Assembly: GCF_027497495.1 (NCBI RefSeq)
Contig: NZ_CP114205.1
Span: 372,001 to 436,000, forward strand
From: Streptomyces tubercidicus
GTDB lineage: Bacteria; Actinomycetota; Actinomycetes; Streptomycetales; Streptomycetaceae
Length of the DNA: 64,000 nt
Direction of reading: 5' to 3'
Part shown: one piece after another, positions 17,053 through 25,542 of the stretch
Layout: each line of letters starts with the position of its first letter
Numbering within the stretch: the first letter of the stretch is position 1
Notes under the pieces: generated by a model
Told to the model about the DNA's origin: nothing
The model's input: only the letters and a program-made list of their open reading frames with translations
Databases searched by the model: none
Program-made: the position numbers and the translations under genes

Positions 17053-18141
17053 TCACCACGGTTTCCGGTAGCCGGTGGTCAGTTGGTCGCCGCGGTGGCG
17101 CCACTTGGGCTCGTGGTCGACGGTCCGGGCCGTGATGCTCCGAAGACGCCGGACGACGCTGCCGTACGCGGAGCTGGCGGTGCTGGAGATCTTGCCGCCG
17201 GGCGGCTCGTCCATGAACGGCATGAACTTGTCGGGGAAGCCGGGCATGGTGCAGGCGATACAGATACCGCCGACGTTCGGGCAGCCGCCGATGCCGTCCA
17301 TCCAGCCCCGCTTGGGCACGTTGCATTTGACCACGGGACCCCAGCATCCGAGCTTCACCAGACACTTGGGCGAGTCGTAGGTGGTGGCGAACTGGCCCTG
17401 CTCGTAGTAGCCGGCCCGGTCACAGCCCTCGTGCACGGTCTCCCCGAAGAGCCAGGTGGGCCGCAGCTGGTCGTCCAGCGGGATCATCGGGGCCGCGCCG
17501 GTCGCCTGGTAGAGCAGATAGGTCAGCGTCTCGGAGAAGTTGTCCGGCTGGATCGGGCAGCCCGGCACACAGACGATCGGGATCCCGGCCTTGGACGTCC
17601 AGTCCCAGCCGAGGTAGTCGGGCACGCCCATGGCTCCGGTCGGGTTGCCCGCCATCGCATGGATACCGCCGTACGTGGCGCAGGTACCGATCGCCACCAC
17701 GGCGAGCGCCTTGGGGGCGAGCCGGTCGATCCACTCACTGGTGGTGATCGGCTGGCCGGTCTCCGGGTCATCGCCGAAGCCGCACCAGTAACCCTCCGGC
17801 TTGATGGACTCGTTGGGAATGGACCCCTCGACGACCAGCACGAACGGGTCGATTTCGCCGCGTTCGCCCTTGAAGAACCACTCGATGAAGGTGTCCGCAC
17901 CACCGACCGGACCGCTTTCGAAATCGATCAGTGGCCAGTGGACGGCGATCTTGGGCAGCCCCGGCAGCACACTGAGCGCGATCTCCTCAATGCTCGGCTG
18001 CGTCGCGGCGGTGAGCGACACGGAGTCGCCATCGCAGCTCAGGCCGGCGTTGATCCAGAGAATGTGGATCGGGGACTCGTCCTCGGCGGACGGCTTTCCG
18101 TTCGCAGCGGCCTTGTCGGCCACGCTCGAAGCTGCAGACAT
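17053..18141 (-). CDS. hhyS: [NiFe]-hydrogenase small subunit, group 1h
   Basis: A 362-residue electron-transfer subunit with three Fe-S clusters. The proximal-cluster motif is GLSCDGD (Cys36, Asp39): an Asp replaces the second Cys of the usual CxxC. Remaining ligands are probably Cys154 (IGTCATYGG) and Cys195 (VPGCP). Distal candidates are His237/Cys240 (VHEGCD), Cys260 and Cys266; medial Cys273, Cys294 and Cys297. The Cys-to-Asp change matches the 3Cys-1Asp proximal cluster described for the actinobacterial-type hydrogenase of Ralstonia eutropha. There is no N-terminal Tat signal, so the enzyme faces the cytoplasm. ATG 18141 follows CTAGGAGAC. Confidence 0.95.
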   Translation of the reverse strand: MSAASSVADKAAANGKPSAEDESPIHILWINAGLSCDGDSVSLTAATQPSIEEIALSVLPGLPKIAVHWPLIDFESGPVGGADTFIEWFFKGERGEIDPFVLVVEGSIPNESIKPEGYWCGFGDDPETGQPITTSEWIDRLAPKALAVVAIGTCATYGGIHAMAGNPTGAMGVPDYLGWDWTSKAGIPIVCVPGCPIQPDNFSETLTYLLYQATGAAPMIPLDDQLRPTWLFGETVHEGCDRAGYYEQGQFATTYDSPKCLVKLGCWGPVVKCNVPKRGWMDGIGGCPNVGGICIACTMPGFPDKFMPFMDEPPGGKISSTASSAYGSVVRRLRSITARTVDHEPKWRHRGDQLTTGYRKPW

Positions 18142-18157
18142 GGGGATGTCTCCTAGG

Positions 18158-18185
18158 CAGATATGCAACGAAAGCGCTCATTCAA
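18158..18185 (-). promoter_or_regulatory. Candidate promoter of the hhy operon
   Basis: On the minus strand TTGAAT (18180-18185) and TATCTG (18158-18163) are separated by 16 bases, 16 bases upstream of hhyS. The -10 match is weak and no transcript data are available. Confidence 0.3.
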
Positions 18186-18336
18186 GGCTTCCATCCACCT
18201 TGGTAACACCGATCCGGAGACACCGGGCGGTCGCCAGGGGCCGTTCCGGTGACACACCACCCGAGCGTCCGAACCGCAGGCCAGAGCGGCACGGTGGGTC
18301 ACCATCGGCCGCCCGCCGCGGGTCCCGCTCCCCGAC

Positions 18337-18379
18337 GACAGCACGCCCCCGGCGCACGGTGCGCCGGGGGCGTGCTGTC
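18337..18379. terminator. Strong terminator, 20-bp perfect stem
   Basis: Bases 18337-18356 pair without mismatch with 18360-18379 around a three-base loop (CGG); the core is GCACGCCCCCGGCGCA. It lies after the lipoprotein stop (18427, minus) and upstream of hhyS, insulating the hydrogenase operon from read-through. Confidence 0.9.
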
Positions 18380-18426
18380 ATGGCGAGGTCGTCCGCGGCT
18401 GCCCTGTCTCGGGTCGGAACGGGCCG

Positions 18427-19161
18427 TCAGCCCAGGGCTCCGGCCTCCACCGCGGTCACATCGAACCGTCCGCCGCACACCCGCAGTCCACGGCTGCCGG
18501 TGGTCATCGGCTCCTTGGAGCCGGGCGGGTAGACGAAGACCAGCTGCGAATCGGCCCAGCACGGGGTGTCCGAGACGCCCTCGTTGAGGGTGTGCAGCAG
18601 GGCGTGCGCGCTCTGGCCGGGCTGGAGCCGGACGACAGCGCCCGCGCCGCCCCCGCGGGTGGCGGGCTTGCCGACGGGAGAGCCGTCCCGGTTGATCAGC
18701 GAGACCCCCGGGAAGCCACGCAGCGAACAGGCCTTCTTGCCCTTGTTCGTGAAGACGAGGGGGTAGCGGATGTTGCCCGCACCCGCGTCGGCGGCGCCCA
18801 GGCGCAGCGACATATTGGCGGCGGTGCAGCGGTCCGAGGTCGCCTCTGCGGAGGTGTGGGCCTCCGCGGCGCTCGGGGCCTTGCCCGTCGGCTTGCCCCC
18901 GGGCGGGGCCGCCGACTTCCCCGACGGACGCTGCCCGCCGGTGCCGGACTGTTCCTTCGCACCGGACGCCTGTGCACTGCCCTCGGACGACGGGGAGCCG
19001 CCGGTTGCCTTGTCGTGGGACGTGGCGGAGGCGGCCGACGAGGGGCGGGAGGCGGCGTCCGGGCCGCCCTCACAGGCGGTGAGCGCAAGCGCCGCGACAG
19101 CGATCAGCGAGCCGGCGGCGACACGACGACCGCGGCCGAGCGACTTGGTGGTGAGCGACAT
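18427..19161 (-). CDS. DUF4232 lipoprotein
   Basis: A 244-residue exported lipoprotein. It has a basic n-region (TTKSLGRGRRVAAGS), a hydrophobic core and a lipobox LALTAC with Cys at about residue 33. A long Ser/Gly/Ala/Pro-rich linker (about 35-115) probably spans the peptidoglycan. The C-terminal domain beginning SDRCTAANMSLRLGAADAG and containing RGFPGVSLIN is the DUF4232 fold, common in Streptomyces and without known activity. ATG 19161 follows GAGGGGGAC; the upstream in-frame Met at 19245 is less likely. Monocistronic with its own terminator. Confidence 0.85.
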   Translation of the reverse strand: MSLTTKSLGRGRRVAAGSLIAVAALALTACEGGPDAASRPSSAASATSHDKATGGSPSSEGSAQASGAKEQSGTGGQRPSGKSAAPPGGKPTGKAPSAAEAHTSAEATSDRCTAANMSLRLGAADAGAGNIRYPLVFTNKGKKACSLRGFPGVSLINRDGSPVGKPATRGGGAGAVVRLQPGQSAHALLHTLNEGVSDTPCWADSQLVFVYPPGSKEPMTTGSRGLRVCGGRFDVTAVEAGALG

Positions 19162-19541
19162 AAGTGTCCCCCTCGTCTGGTAGGAGCGAGCTCTCGTAGT
19201 GGGGTGCGGTCCGTCCGTTGCTCTTCTCAGCGTGGCCCTGGGCACTGCCGGTCCGCTAACGAGGCACTAACACACCACTAACGAGCCTGTGTGCTCGACA
19301 CGCCGAAAACCCCTGCAACCGCTGTGACCGGCCGGGATTCGGAGTGCCGCTCAGACTCGCAGAAAACTCCCGACTTGCGGACCCGGAACCGCCGGGTTCA
19401 GCCGTTCCGCCGACAAGATCACCGGGCCGCACCGGTCACGGCGGGCCCCGGCGGTCCCCGCAGGCCCACCCGCCCCGGCGGCCCCTGCACGGACACCCGC
19501 CGATTACCGCCCGCGACCGCGCATTCGAGAGGATGGGCGGC

Positions 19542-20075
19542 ATGACCGAGATCCGCACCCCCCGCCTCCTCCTCCGCCGCTGGACCGACGACGACCTCGC
19601 CCCCATGGCGGACATCAACGCGGACCCGCAGGTCATGCGCTGGATCGGCGATGGCTCGACGCTCGACCTGGACCGTACCGCCGAGGAAATCGAGGGTTGG
19701 GAGGAGGAGTGGGACGACGAGGGCTTCGGCCTCTTCGCCGTCGAACTGCTCGCCTCGGGCGAACTGGCCGGATGCGCCGGCCTGTCCGTACCCGCGTTCC
19801 TGCCGGAGGCCCGGCACGAGGTGGCGATCAGCTGGCGGCTGGGCCGGCAGTACTGGGGACAGGGCTACGCCTCCGAGGCCGCGCAGGCCGTGCTGGAGTT
19901 CGCCCTCCAGGACCGCGGCCTGGACCGTGTCATCGCTCTCAACCCGCTCGGCCATGAGTCCTCCCTGAACGTCGTACGCAAGCTCGGCATGGCCTTCGAG
20001 CGGGAGGCGGCACATCCGGAGTACGGCCATGCGCTGACGGTGCACAGCATCGATCTCACGGAATACCAGGGCTGA
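19542..20075 (+). CDS. GNAT-family N-acetyltransferase (RimJ/RimL-like)
   Basis: A 177-residue acetyl-CoA-dependent N-acetyltransferase. It begins TEIRTPRLLLRRWTDDDLAP, typical of the Acetyltransf_3 (RimJ/RimL) subfamily. The acetyl-CoA loop is GRQYWGQGYASEAAQAV (Q/RxxGxG/A), followed by NPLGHESSLNVVRKLGM. The substrate amine is unknown. ATG 19542 was preferred over ATG 19533 because GAGAGG then sits at normal spacing. It converges on the MFS gene. Confidence 0.87.
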   Translation: MTEIRTPRLLLRRWTDDDLAPMADINADPQVMRWIGDGSTLDLDRTAEEIEGWEEEWDDEGFGLFAVELLASGELAGCAGLSVPAFLPEARHEVAISWRLGRQYWGQGYASEAAQAVLEFALQDRGLDRVIALNPLGHESSLNVVRKLGMAFEREAAHPEYGHALTVHSIDLTEYQG

Positions 20076-20126
20076 GCGGCACGCGGGCGGGGCCCGGCGG
20101 GCGCCGCGGGGTGGGTGTGTGCCGGC

Positions 20127-22397
20127 CTATGGGGCCAGGTCCAGCTCCAGGTCCAGGGTTTTGCTGGCGCCGGGGGTCAGGGATAGGGGGGCGGCGTGTG
20201 GCGGGTAGCCGGACGCGGTGAGGGTGTAGTGGGGGCCGCCGCTCAGGCCGGAGAAGGCGAAGCCGCCGTCCGGGCCGGTGACGGTGTGTCCGGCGACCGT
20301 GCCGTCCTCGACGAGGCTCACGGCGGCGTCGGCGAGCGGCCGGCCGTTCGGGCCCCGGACCGTGCCGCGGACGGTGGCCGTCGGCTTCAGGCGGGCGTCC
20401 TGCCGTTCCGGAGCGCCGCCGGAGAGTTCCACGGTGCGGGCCTGCGGCTGGTGACCGGCGGCGCTGAGGACCAGGGTGTACTGGCCGGGCGGCAGGTGCG
20501 GGGCGTCCCAGCGCCCGTCCGCACCGGATGTCGTACGGGCCACCACGGCGCCCTCGGCATCGGTGACGACGATGCTCCCGTCGGCCAGCGGGTCGCCTTC
20601 GGTCCCGCCTATCAGAGTGCCGCCCAGTCGGCCGGTACTGGCGAGGACGAGGTCGACGCTGGTCGAAGCACCCTCGGCGCGATAGGTGGCGGAGGTCGCC
20701 TGCGGAGTGTGGCCGGGCGCGGCAGCCGTGAGGAGGTAGGTGCCGGTCGCGGGGGCGCCGAGCGCGAAGTGACCGTCGGGACCGGCCGTGGTGATTCCGG
20801 CCTGGCGGCCCTGCCGGTCTATCAGGGTGATGCTCGCACCGGGGACCGGGCCGCCGGAGGTGTTCGCCACCCGGCCCCGGAAGCCTGCGTCCGCCGGGTC
20901 CTCGGTGCTCTGGGCGACCAGGGTCGGTCGGGGCGCCTTCCGCTCGGACGGCAGGAAGCAGGCCAGGGCGACGCCGAGGAGGACCGCGGCCGTGGCGATG
21001 AGGAAGGAGACCCGGAAGCCGGCCATCGTGGGCACCGTGACCGGTCCGACGCTCTGGGACATATGGGCCAGCACCATGCCGATCACCGCGCTGGAGACCG
21101 AGGTGCCGATGGAGCGCATCAGGGTGTTCAGGCCGTTGGCCGCACCGGTCTCCGAGGCGTCGACGGCACCGATGATCAGTGCGGGCAGCGAGGAGTACGC
21201 CAGGCCGATACCGGCGCCGACGACCACCGCGATGATGACGGTCTGCCAGGCGGCACTCATCAGGCCGATGCCCGCGCCATAGCCGATCGCGATGACCAGC
21301 ATGCCGAGCAGCAGCGAGACCTTGGGGCCGCGCCGGGCGGCGATCCGTGCGTACAGCGGGGCGACGAGCATCATCGTCAGGCCCAGTGGCGCCATGCACA
21401 GCCCGGCCACCACCATCGACTGGCCCAGGCCGTAACCGGTCGACGTGGGCAGTTGCAGCAGCTGCGGCAGCACCAGGGAGATCGCGTAGAACGCCACACC
21501 GACCGTGATGGAGGCGAGGTTGGTCAGCAGCACCTCACGGCGCGCGGTGGTCCGCAGATCGACCAGCGGATCGGCACGACGCAGCTCCATCACGCCCCAC
21601 AGCACCAGGATCAGGGCCGCGACACCGAAGAGGACGAGGGTGACCGGCGCACCCCAGCCCCAGTCGCTGCCCTTGGTGATGGGCAGCAGCAGGGCCACCA
21701 GACCGGCCGACAGCCCCAGGGCGCCCGCCACGTCGAAGCGCCCCTGGGCCCGTATCGCGGTCTCCGGTACGACGAGGAGGGTGAGCAGCATCGACAGCAC
21801 GCCCAGCCCGGCGGCGCCGAAGAACAGGGCGTGCCAGTCGGCGTGTTGGGCCACCAGGGCCGCGACCGGCAGCGCGAGCCCGCCGCCGACGCCGATCGAT
21901 GAGCTCATCAGGCCCATGGCCGAGCCGAGCCGCTCGCGCGGCAGCTCGTCGCGCATGATGCCGATGCCGAGGGGAATGGCACCCATCGCGAAGCCCTGCA
22001 GCGCCCGGCCCGCGATCATGGTGACCAGGTCACTGGTGAAGCCGCAGATCAACGAGCCGACGACCATGACCGCGAGGCTGGTCAGCAGCATCCGCCGCTT
22101 ACCGTAGAGATCTCCGAGGCGCCCCATGATCGGGGTCGAGACGGCGCCGGCGAGAAGGGTGGCGGTCATGACCCAGGTGGCATTGCTGGGTGCCGTGTTG
22201 AGCAGCACCGGCAGGTCCTTGATGACCGGCACGAGCAGGGTCTGCATCACCGCGACGACGATGCCGGAGAAGGCGAGGACCGGGACGATGCCGCGGGGGG
22301 CTCTGTGCGGCCCGCCAGCGGCCGGGTCGGGTGCCGTGGGCGTGGCCGTGGTGTCCGCCGCCCTTGCGGGGAGTGGGTCCGTCGTCGTCCGGGTCAT
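20127..22397 (-). CDS. MFS multidrug-type transporter fused to three carboxypeptidase-regulatory-like domains
   Basis: A 756-residue fusion. Residues 1-490 are a DHA2-type (EmrB/QacA) major facilitator with about 14 membrane segments; motif A-like GRLGDLYGKRRMLL follows TM2 and TPIMGRLGD precedes it. From about 508 three Ig/transthyretin-like repeats of 75-85 residues follow. Each has GxV....G.P..GA.I..... and a GPDGHF, GADGRW or GPDGGF turn (CarboxypepD_reg type). With 14 helices the tail would be cytoplasmic, unusual for this extracellular-type fold. Start ATG 22397 follows GGAGG. It is 392 bp downstream of the gamma-butyrolactone receptor gene on the same strand and could be a target or exporter in that circuit (inference). 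Confidence 0.88.
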   Translation of the reverse strand: MTRTTTDPLPARAADTTATPTAPDPAAGGPHRAPRGIVPVLAFSGIVVAVMQTLLVPVIKDLPVLLNTAPSNATWVMTATLLAGAVSTPIMGRLGDLYGKRRMLLTSLAVMVVGSLICGFTSDLVTMIAGRALQGFAMGAIPLGIGIMRDELPRERLGSAMGLMSSSIGVGGGLALPVAALVAQHADWHALFFGAAGLGVLSMLLTLLVVPETAIRAQGRFDVAGALGLSAGLVALLLPITKGSDWGWGAPVTLVLFGVAALILVLWGVMELRRADPLVDLRTTARREVLLTNLASITVGVAFYAISLVLPQLLQLPTSTGYGLGQSMVVAGLCMAPLGLTMMLVAPLYARIAARRGPKVSLLLGMLVIAIGYGAGIGLMSAAWQTVIIAVVVGAGIGLAYSSLPALIIGAVDASETGAANGLNTLMRSIGTSVSSAVIGMVLAHMSQSVGPVTVPTMAGFRVSFLIATAAVLLGVALACFLPSERKAPRPTLVAQSTEDPADAGFRGRVANTSGGPVPGASITLIDRQGRQAGITTAGPDGHFALGAPATGTYLLTAAAPGHTPQATSATYRAEGASTSVDLVLASTGRLGGTLIGGTEGDPLADGSIVVTDAEGAVVARTTSGADGRWDAPHLPPGQYTLVLSAAGHQPQARTVELSGGAPERQDARLKPTATVRGTVRGPNGRPLADAAVSLVEDGTVAGHTVTGPDGGFAFSGLSGGPHYTLTASGYPPHAAPLSLTPGASKTLDLELDLAP

Positions 22398-22503
22398 GCG
22401 TGCGGCCTCCAGGGCGGCAGAGGTGAGTGGGTGCCGTCAGCAGATGACGGAGCGGAGTGCGAGAGCGGTACGGGCCGGCTCGGGCCTTCCGAGTCCGCCG
22501 AAT

Positions 22504-22525
22504 TCAGTGAACTACACGCCACTGA
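22504..22525. promoter_or_regulatory. Inverted repeat upstream of the MFS gene
   Basis: TCAGTG (22504-22509) and CACTGA (22520-22525) flank a 10-base spacer, about 107 bp upstream of the transporter start. It could be an operator. The surrounding 22398-22789 region holds no recognisable gene. Confidence 0.3.
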
Positions 22526-22607
22526 CAATCCCCCGCGAGCAGCGTTCGTCGTGCACCTACCAGCCCCCGTTCACGGTCCGCGGCGTCCTGCTGTCATCTC
22601 AACAGCG

Positions 22608-22638
22608 AGAGGCGCCGCGGCTCTTCCGCGACGCCTCT
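22608..22638. terminator. Hairpin after the gamma-butyrolactone receptor gene
   Basis: AGAGGCG-C-CGCGG (22608-22620) pairs with CCGCG-A-CGCCTCT (22626-22638) with a single C/A mismatch and a 5-base loop. It lies about 150 bp downstream of the minus-strand regulator stop and upstream of the MFS gene. Confidence 0.5.
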
Positions 22639-22789
22639 GACCTGCACAACTCATCCACGAGGTGCACACACTTCCGCGTCCGACACCGCGCACGCGGTAT
22701 GTTTTCAGCGACCTTGCGGCGAAATGCTCTCCGCCCTCCGCGCCCCGGCAGCCGCACACCGGCCGGGGCGGGCTCAGTCCGGGGCGGGC

Positions 22790-23476
22790 TCAGTCCGCGA
22801 CCACTCCGGCATCAGCATCTGCCTCGGCGTTCGCCAACGCCTTTCCCTGCAAGGCGGCATCGAGTTGCGCGCCCCGCTCCGCGTCCAGATTGAGCCTGGC
22901 GAGGATGGCCGGCACGGCGATGCTGGGGAGGGTGTGCTGGAAGAAAATCGTCAGCCTGCGGTTGAGGTCGGCCCGGTTGGTCAGGGCCTGCGACATCATC
23001 TGCAGCCCGGCGAAGGCACCGACGAACAACTCGGCGGACTCCTGCACCACAATGCTGTCCAGGATCTCCCCGCGGTCCCGGGCCTCGTTCAACATGCCCA
23101 CGACGAACCGGGTCCACGAGAGCATCGACTGCTTGCGGTCGAGATGGTTGGAGCCCTGCTCGACCGCCAGCCGCGCCGCACCCCGCTGGATCGGGTCGCT
23201 GCGTAGCCGGAAGGCCAGTACCTGGCCCGAGTCGACGAATTCCTGCAGCTTGATCTTCTGCGGCTCCACGGCGATATCGAGTACCTGCTCCTCCAGCACC
23301 GCGAGCGCCAACTGCTCCTTGGAGGCGAAGTGGAAGTACAGGGCGCCCTTCGTCATGCCGGCGCGCTCCAGGACTTCGGCGATCGTGGCGCGGTCGTAGC
23401 CCTGCTCGTCGAAAACCGACGCGGCCGCCTCCAAGATCAATCGCCGGGTCCGAATCGCGCGGTCCTGTTGTGCCAC
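22790..23476 (-). CDS. Gamma-butyrolactone receptor, TetR family (ArpA/ScbR-like)
   Basis: A 228-residue TetR-type repressor. It starts AQQDRAIRTRRLILEAAASV and has the helix-turn-helix ATIAEVLERAGMTKGALYFH, the sequence style of ArpA, ScbR and BarA. These bind autoregulatory elements and release DNA on binding a gamma-butyrolactone. Trp121 (MLSWTRFVVGM) may be the ligand-binding tryptophan seen in this family. Start GTG 23476 follows AGGAGGCGTCCT; the longer frame to 23515 lacks similarity. It is divergent from an afsA-family gene, the classic synthase-receptor arrangement, with an ARE-like sequence between them. Confidence 0.9.
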   Translation of the reverse strand: MAQQDRAIRTRRLILEAAASVFDEQGYDRATIAEVLERAGMTKGALYFHFASKEQLALAVLEEQVLDIAVEPQKIKLQEFVDSGQVLAFRLRSDPIQRGAARLAVEQGSNHLDRKQSMLSWTRFVVGMLNEARDRGEILDSIVVQESAELFVGAFAGLQMMSQALTNRADLNRRLTIFFQHTLPSIAVPAILARLNLDAERGAQLDAALQGKALANAEADADAGVVAD

Positions 23477-23579
23477 AGGACGCCTCCTGTCTGTCGATGT
23501 GTCCACGTTCCGCAACAGTTAGCTACAGCCCAAGTCGCCGTTGGATCAGCTACTTTCCCTTTTTCGCCCGCCCGGCATT

Positions 23580-23607
23580 GAAAAGAAAACCGGATGGTAC
23601 GTATCTT
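23580..23607. promoter_or_regulatory. ARE-like operator between receptor and AfsA-family synthase
   Basis: On the minus strand this reads AAGATACGTACC, ATCCGG, TTTTCTTTTC, close to known autoregulatory elements of the ATAC.TACC..CCGG type bound by gamma-butyrolactone receptors. It lies 44 bp upstream of the synthase ATG and about 100 bp from the receptor start. Binding should repress the synthase and perhaps the receptor itself. Confidence 0.7.
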
Positions 23608-23650
23608 ATCAACGATGTACCTCGATCCGTAGCGATGCCTGGGGGCAGTC

Positions 23651-24634
23651 ATGAGTGACACGATGCACGTCAACGGCACCGTTCCACCCAGGTCTCCGCA
23701 CCGTCCGCACACCGGCGGGGACCGGGCCGCCACCCCGCAGAGCCGCCACGGCATCCAGGTCACCCGGGAGTTGGTACACCGCCCCTTCGCGGACGACATT
23801 CTGGTCACCTCATGGCACCGGCTGGATGACGCGCACTTCTCGTTGACGGCCCAGTGGCCGCACGATCACGGGTACTTCACCCCCCATCAAGGCCGACACC
23901 ACCTCATCCTCACGGGTGAGACCATCCGCCAGGCCGGGTTGCTGCTCTGCCACGCCGAACTCGGCGTACCGCTCGGCCACCACTTCATCCTCGGCGACCT
24001 TGTGTACACCACTCACCCCGAGCATCTCGCGGTGGGCAGCGGGCCCACGCTGCTGACCATCGACGTCGTCTGCAGCCGGATGCGCATGCGGGCCGGCACG
24101 CTGGCCCGTGGCCGCTTCGACATGACCATCCGCAAGGCGGGCCGGATCGTCGCGACCGGCCACTCGGATGTCACGGTCACCGGACCCCGTGGCTACCAGC
24201 TGCTCCGCGGCGATCGACTGACCGCGCGGCACACCCCGGGCGCCCTTCCCGCCCCCGTTACGCCCCGACTGACCGGCAGCACCAAGTGCCGCGATGTTCT
24301 GCTCTCCCCCGCCGGGCGACCCGACCGCTGGCTGCTGCGTATCCCGCCCGGCCATCCCGCGGTGGTGAACCCGGCGAACGACCACATCCCCGGCATGGTG
24401 CTGCTCGATGCGGCGCAGCAGGCCGCCCGCGTCCTGACCGCGCCCGATGCCTTCGTCCCGTACGCCTTCGGCACCGACTTCCGCCGGTACGCCGAGCACG
24501 GCACCCCCTGTGTGATCGAAGCCCGCCGGGTCCCGTCGGCGCTGCCCTCCACCACCACGGTGCAGGTGACCGGCCTCCAGGGCGGCGACCCGGTCTTCGT
24601 CTCCACCCTGACGGCACTGGACCCACGGGGCTGA
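23651..24634 (+). CDS. AfsA/ScbA-family gamma-butyrolactone biosynthesis protein
   Basis: A 327-residue enzyme that joins a beta-ketoacyl chain to dihydroxyacetone phosphate in butyrolactone signal synthesis. Two hot-dog-like AfsA repeats are visible. The first spans about 40-165 (ELVHRPFADDILVTSW, ILTGETIRQAGLLLCHAELG, FILGDLVYTT). The second spans about 215-320 (DVLLSPAG.PDRWLLRIPPGH, IPGMVLLDAAQQAARV). Length matches AfsA/ScbA (about 300). ATG 23651 follows GGGGGCAGTC. Expression is probably controlled by the divergent receptor through the ARE-like site at 23580-23607. The butenolide or furan class cannot be excluded. Confidence 0.9.
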   Translation: MSDTMHVNGTVPPRSPHRPHTGGDRAATPQSRHGIQVTRELVHRPFADDILVTSWHRLDDAHFSLTAQWPHDHGYFTPHQGRHHLILTGETIRQAGLLLCHAELGVPLGHHFILGDLVYTTHPEHLAVGSGPTLLTIDVVCSRMRMRAGTLARGRFDMTIRKAGRIVATGHSDVTVTGPRGYQLLRGDRLTARHTPGALPAPVTPRLTGSTKCRDVLLSPAGRPDRWLLRIPPGHPAVVNPANDHIPGMVLLDAAQQAARVLTAPDAFVPYAFGTDFRRYAEHGTPCVIEARRVPSALPSTTTVQVTGLQGGDPVFVSTLTALDPRG

Positions 24635-24689
24635 CGACACCGCTCAGGGAGCACCGCGCCGGTCCCGTTTGCCGCCACTGAGCGGCGGG

Positions 24690-25481
24690 TCAGGCGTCGT
24701 GGAAGACCAGGCCCAGGGAGTGCCGCCGGCCGGAGCGGACGGCGCTCACACCGTGGCGTACGGGACCGGCCGACCAGCCGCGGGCGGAGCGTACGGGCCG
24801 GTCTCGGGTCGTGAAGATCAGTCCATGGCCCTGCGGAAGGACGGTGCTGGTCCCTCGGGACTGGGCGCGCAGCCGCTGCTCGACGAGGAGGAACTCGCCG
24901 CCGGTGTAGTCGATGCCCTGCTCGTCCAGGCCGATGACGACCTGGAGGGGGAAGACCATCTCCCCGAAGAGGTCGCGGTGCAGCGCGTTCCAGTCACCCG
25001 CCCCGTAACGCAGCAGAATCTGGGAGGACTTGGTCTGCCCGGCTTCGTGGCACGGGGTCAGCCACTCCTCCAGGGAGTCCGGCCAGGGAGCCGGCCTGCC
25101 CAGCTTGTCCGCCCAGTCGCGGGCGATCTTCAGCAGGTGCGGGTAGAACGCCTCGCGCAGGGCCTGGACCGGTTCGGGCAGCGGGTTGGCGAAGTAGCGG
25201 TACTGGCCCGAGCCGAAGCGGTGCCGTGCCATGTCGATGGTCGAGCGGAAGCGGGACCGGCCGCCGGATTCCGTGCCCTGCGCCTCGGCGGGCTCGTCGT
25301 ACAGCGCGCTGAGGGCGCGGCAGTCGGCCGGGCTGAGCAGACGTGGGGTCACCGCGCAGCCCAGGGTGTCCAGTTCCTCGGCCAGCGCCGGCCAGTCAGC
25401 GGCGGCGACGCGCTGGGCGAGCGTACGGGGGCGGGAGTGGCGCTCGGTGGTCCTGGTGGCTGTGGTGGTCGTGGTGGTCAT
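24690..25481 (-). CDS. 2-oxoglutarate/Fe(II)-dependent oxygenase in alkylation-repair operon
   Basis: A 263-residue non-heme iron oxygenase. The facial triad is His168-Asp170 (NALHRDLFG) and His243 (VRHGVSAV), with Arg253 (SGRRHSLGLVFHD) placed to bind 2-oxoglutarate. TGGEFLLVEQRLRAQSRGT is the strand typical of prolyl-hydroxylase-like enzymes. It is not an AlkB sequence (no RPN....N.Y..G..I..H.D pattern). Start ATG 25481 gives the odd Thr-rich N-terminus MTTTTTTATRTT. It is the third gene after ada-alkA and ogt, 61 bp downstream, so a role in alkylation damage response is suggested by position only. Confidence 0.85.
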   Translation of the reverse strand: MTTTTTTATRTTERHSRPRTLAQRVAAADWPALAEELDTLGCAVTPRLLSPADCRALSALYDEPAEAQGTESGGRSRFRSTIDMARHRFGSGQYRYFANPLPEPVQALREAFYPHLLKIARDWADKLGRPAPWPDSLEEWLTPCHEAGQTKSSQILLRYGAGDWNALHRDLFGEMVFPLQVVIGLDEQGIDYTGGEFLLVEQRLRAQSRGTSTVLPQGHGLIFTTRDRPVRSARGWSAGPVRHGVSAVRSGRRHSLGLVFHDA

Positions 25482-25542
25482 GGAGCGCTCCAGGGGCGGG
25501 GGTCGGTGCGGCGCTCGGGGGTCGCGGGCGGCGCGGGGCGGC

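Noticed and set aside
24640..24685. CCGCTCAG/CTGAGCGG inverted repeat between afsA-like and 2OG oxygenase genes
   Set aside because: Only 8 bp with a 30-base loop; too weak to call a terminator.
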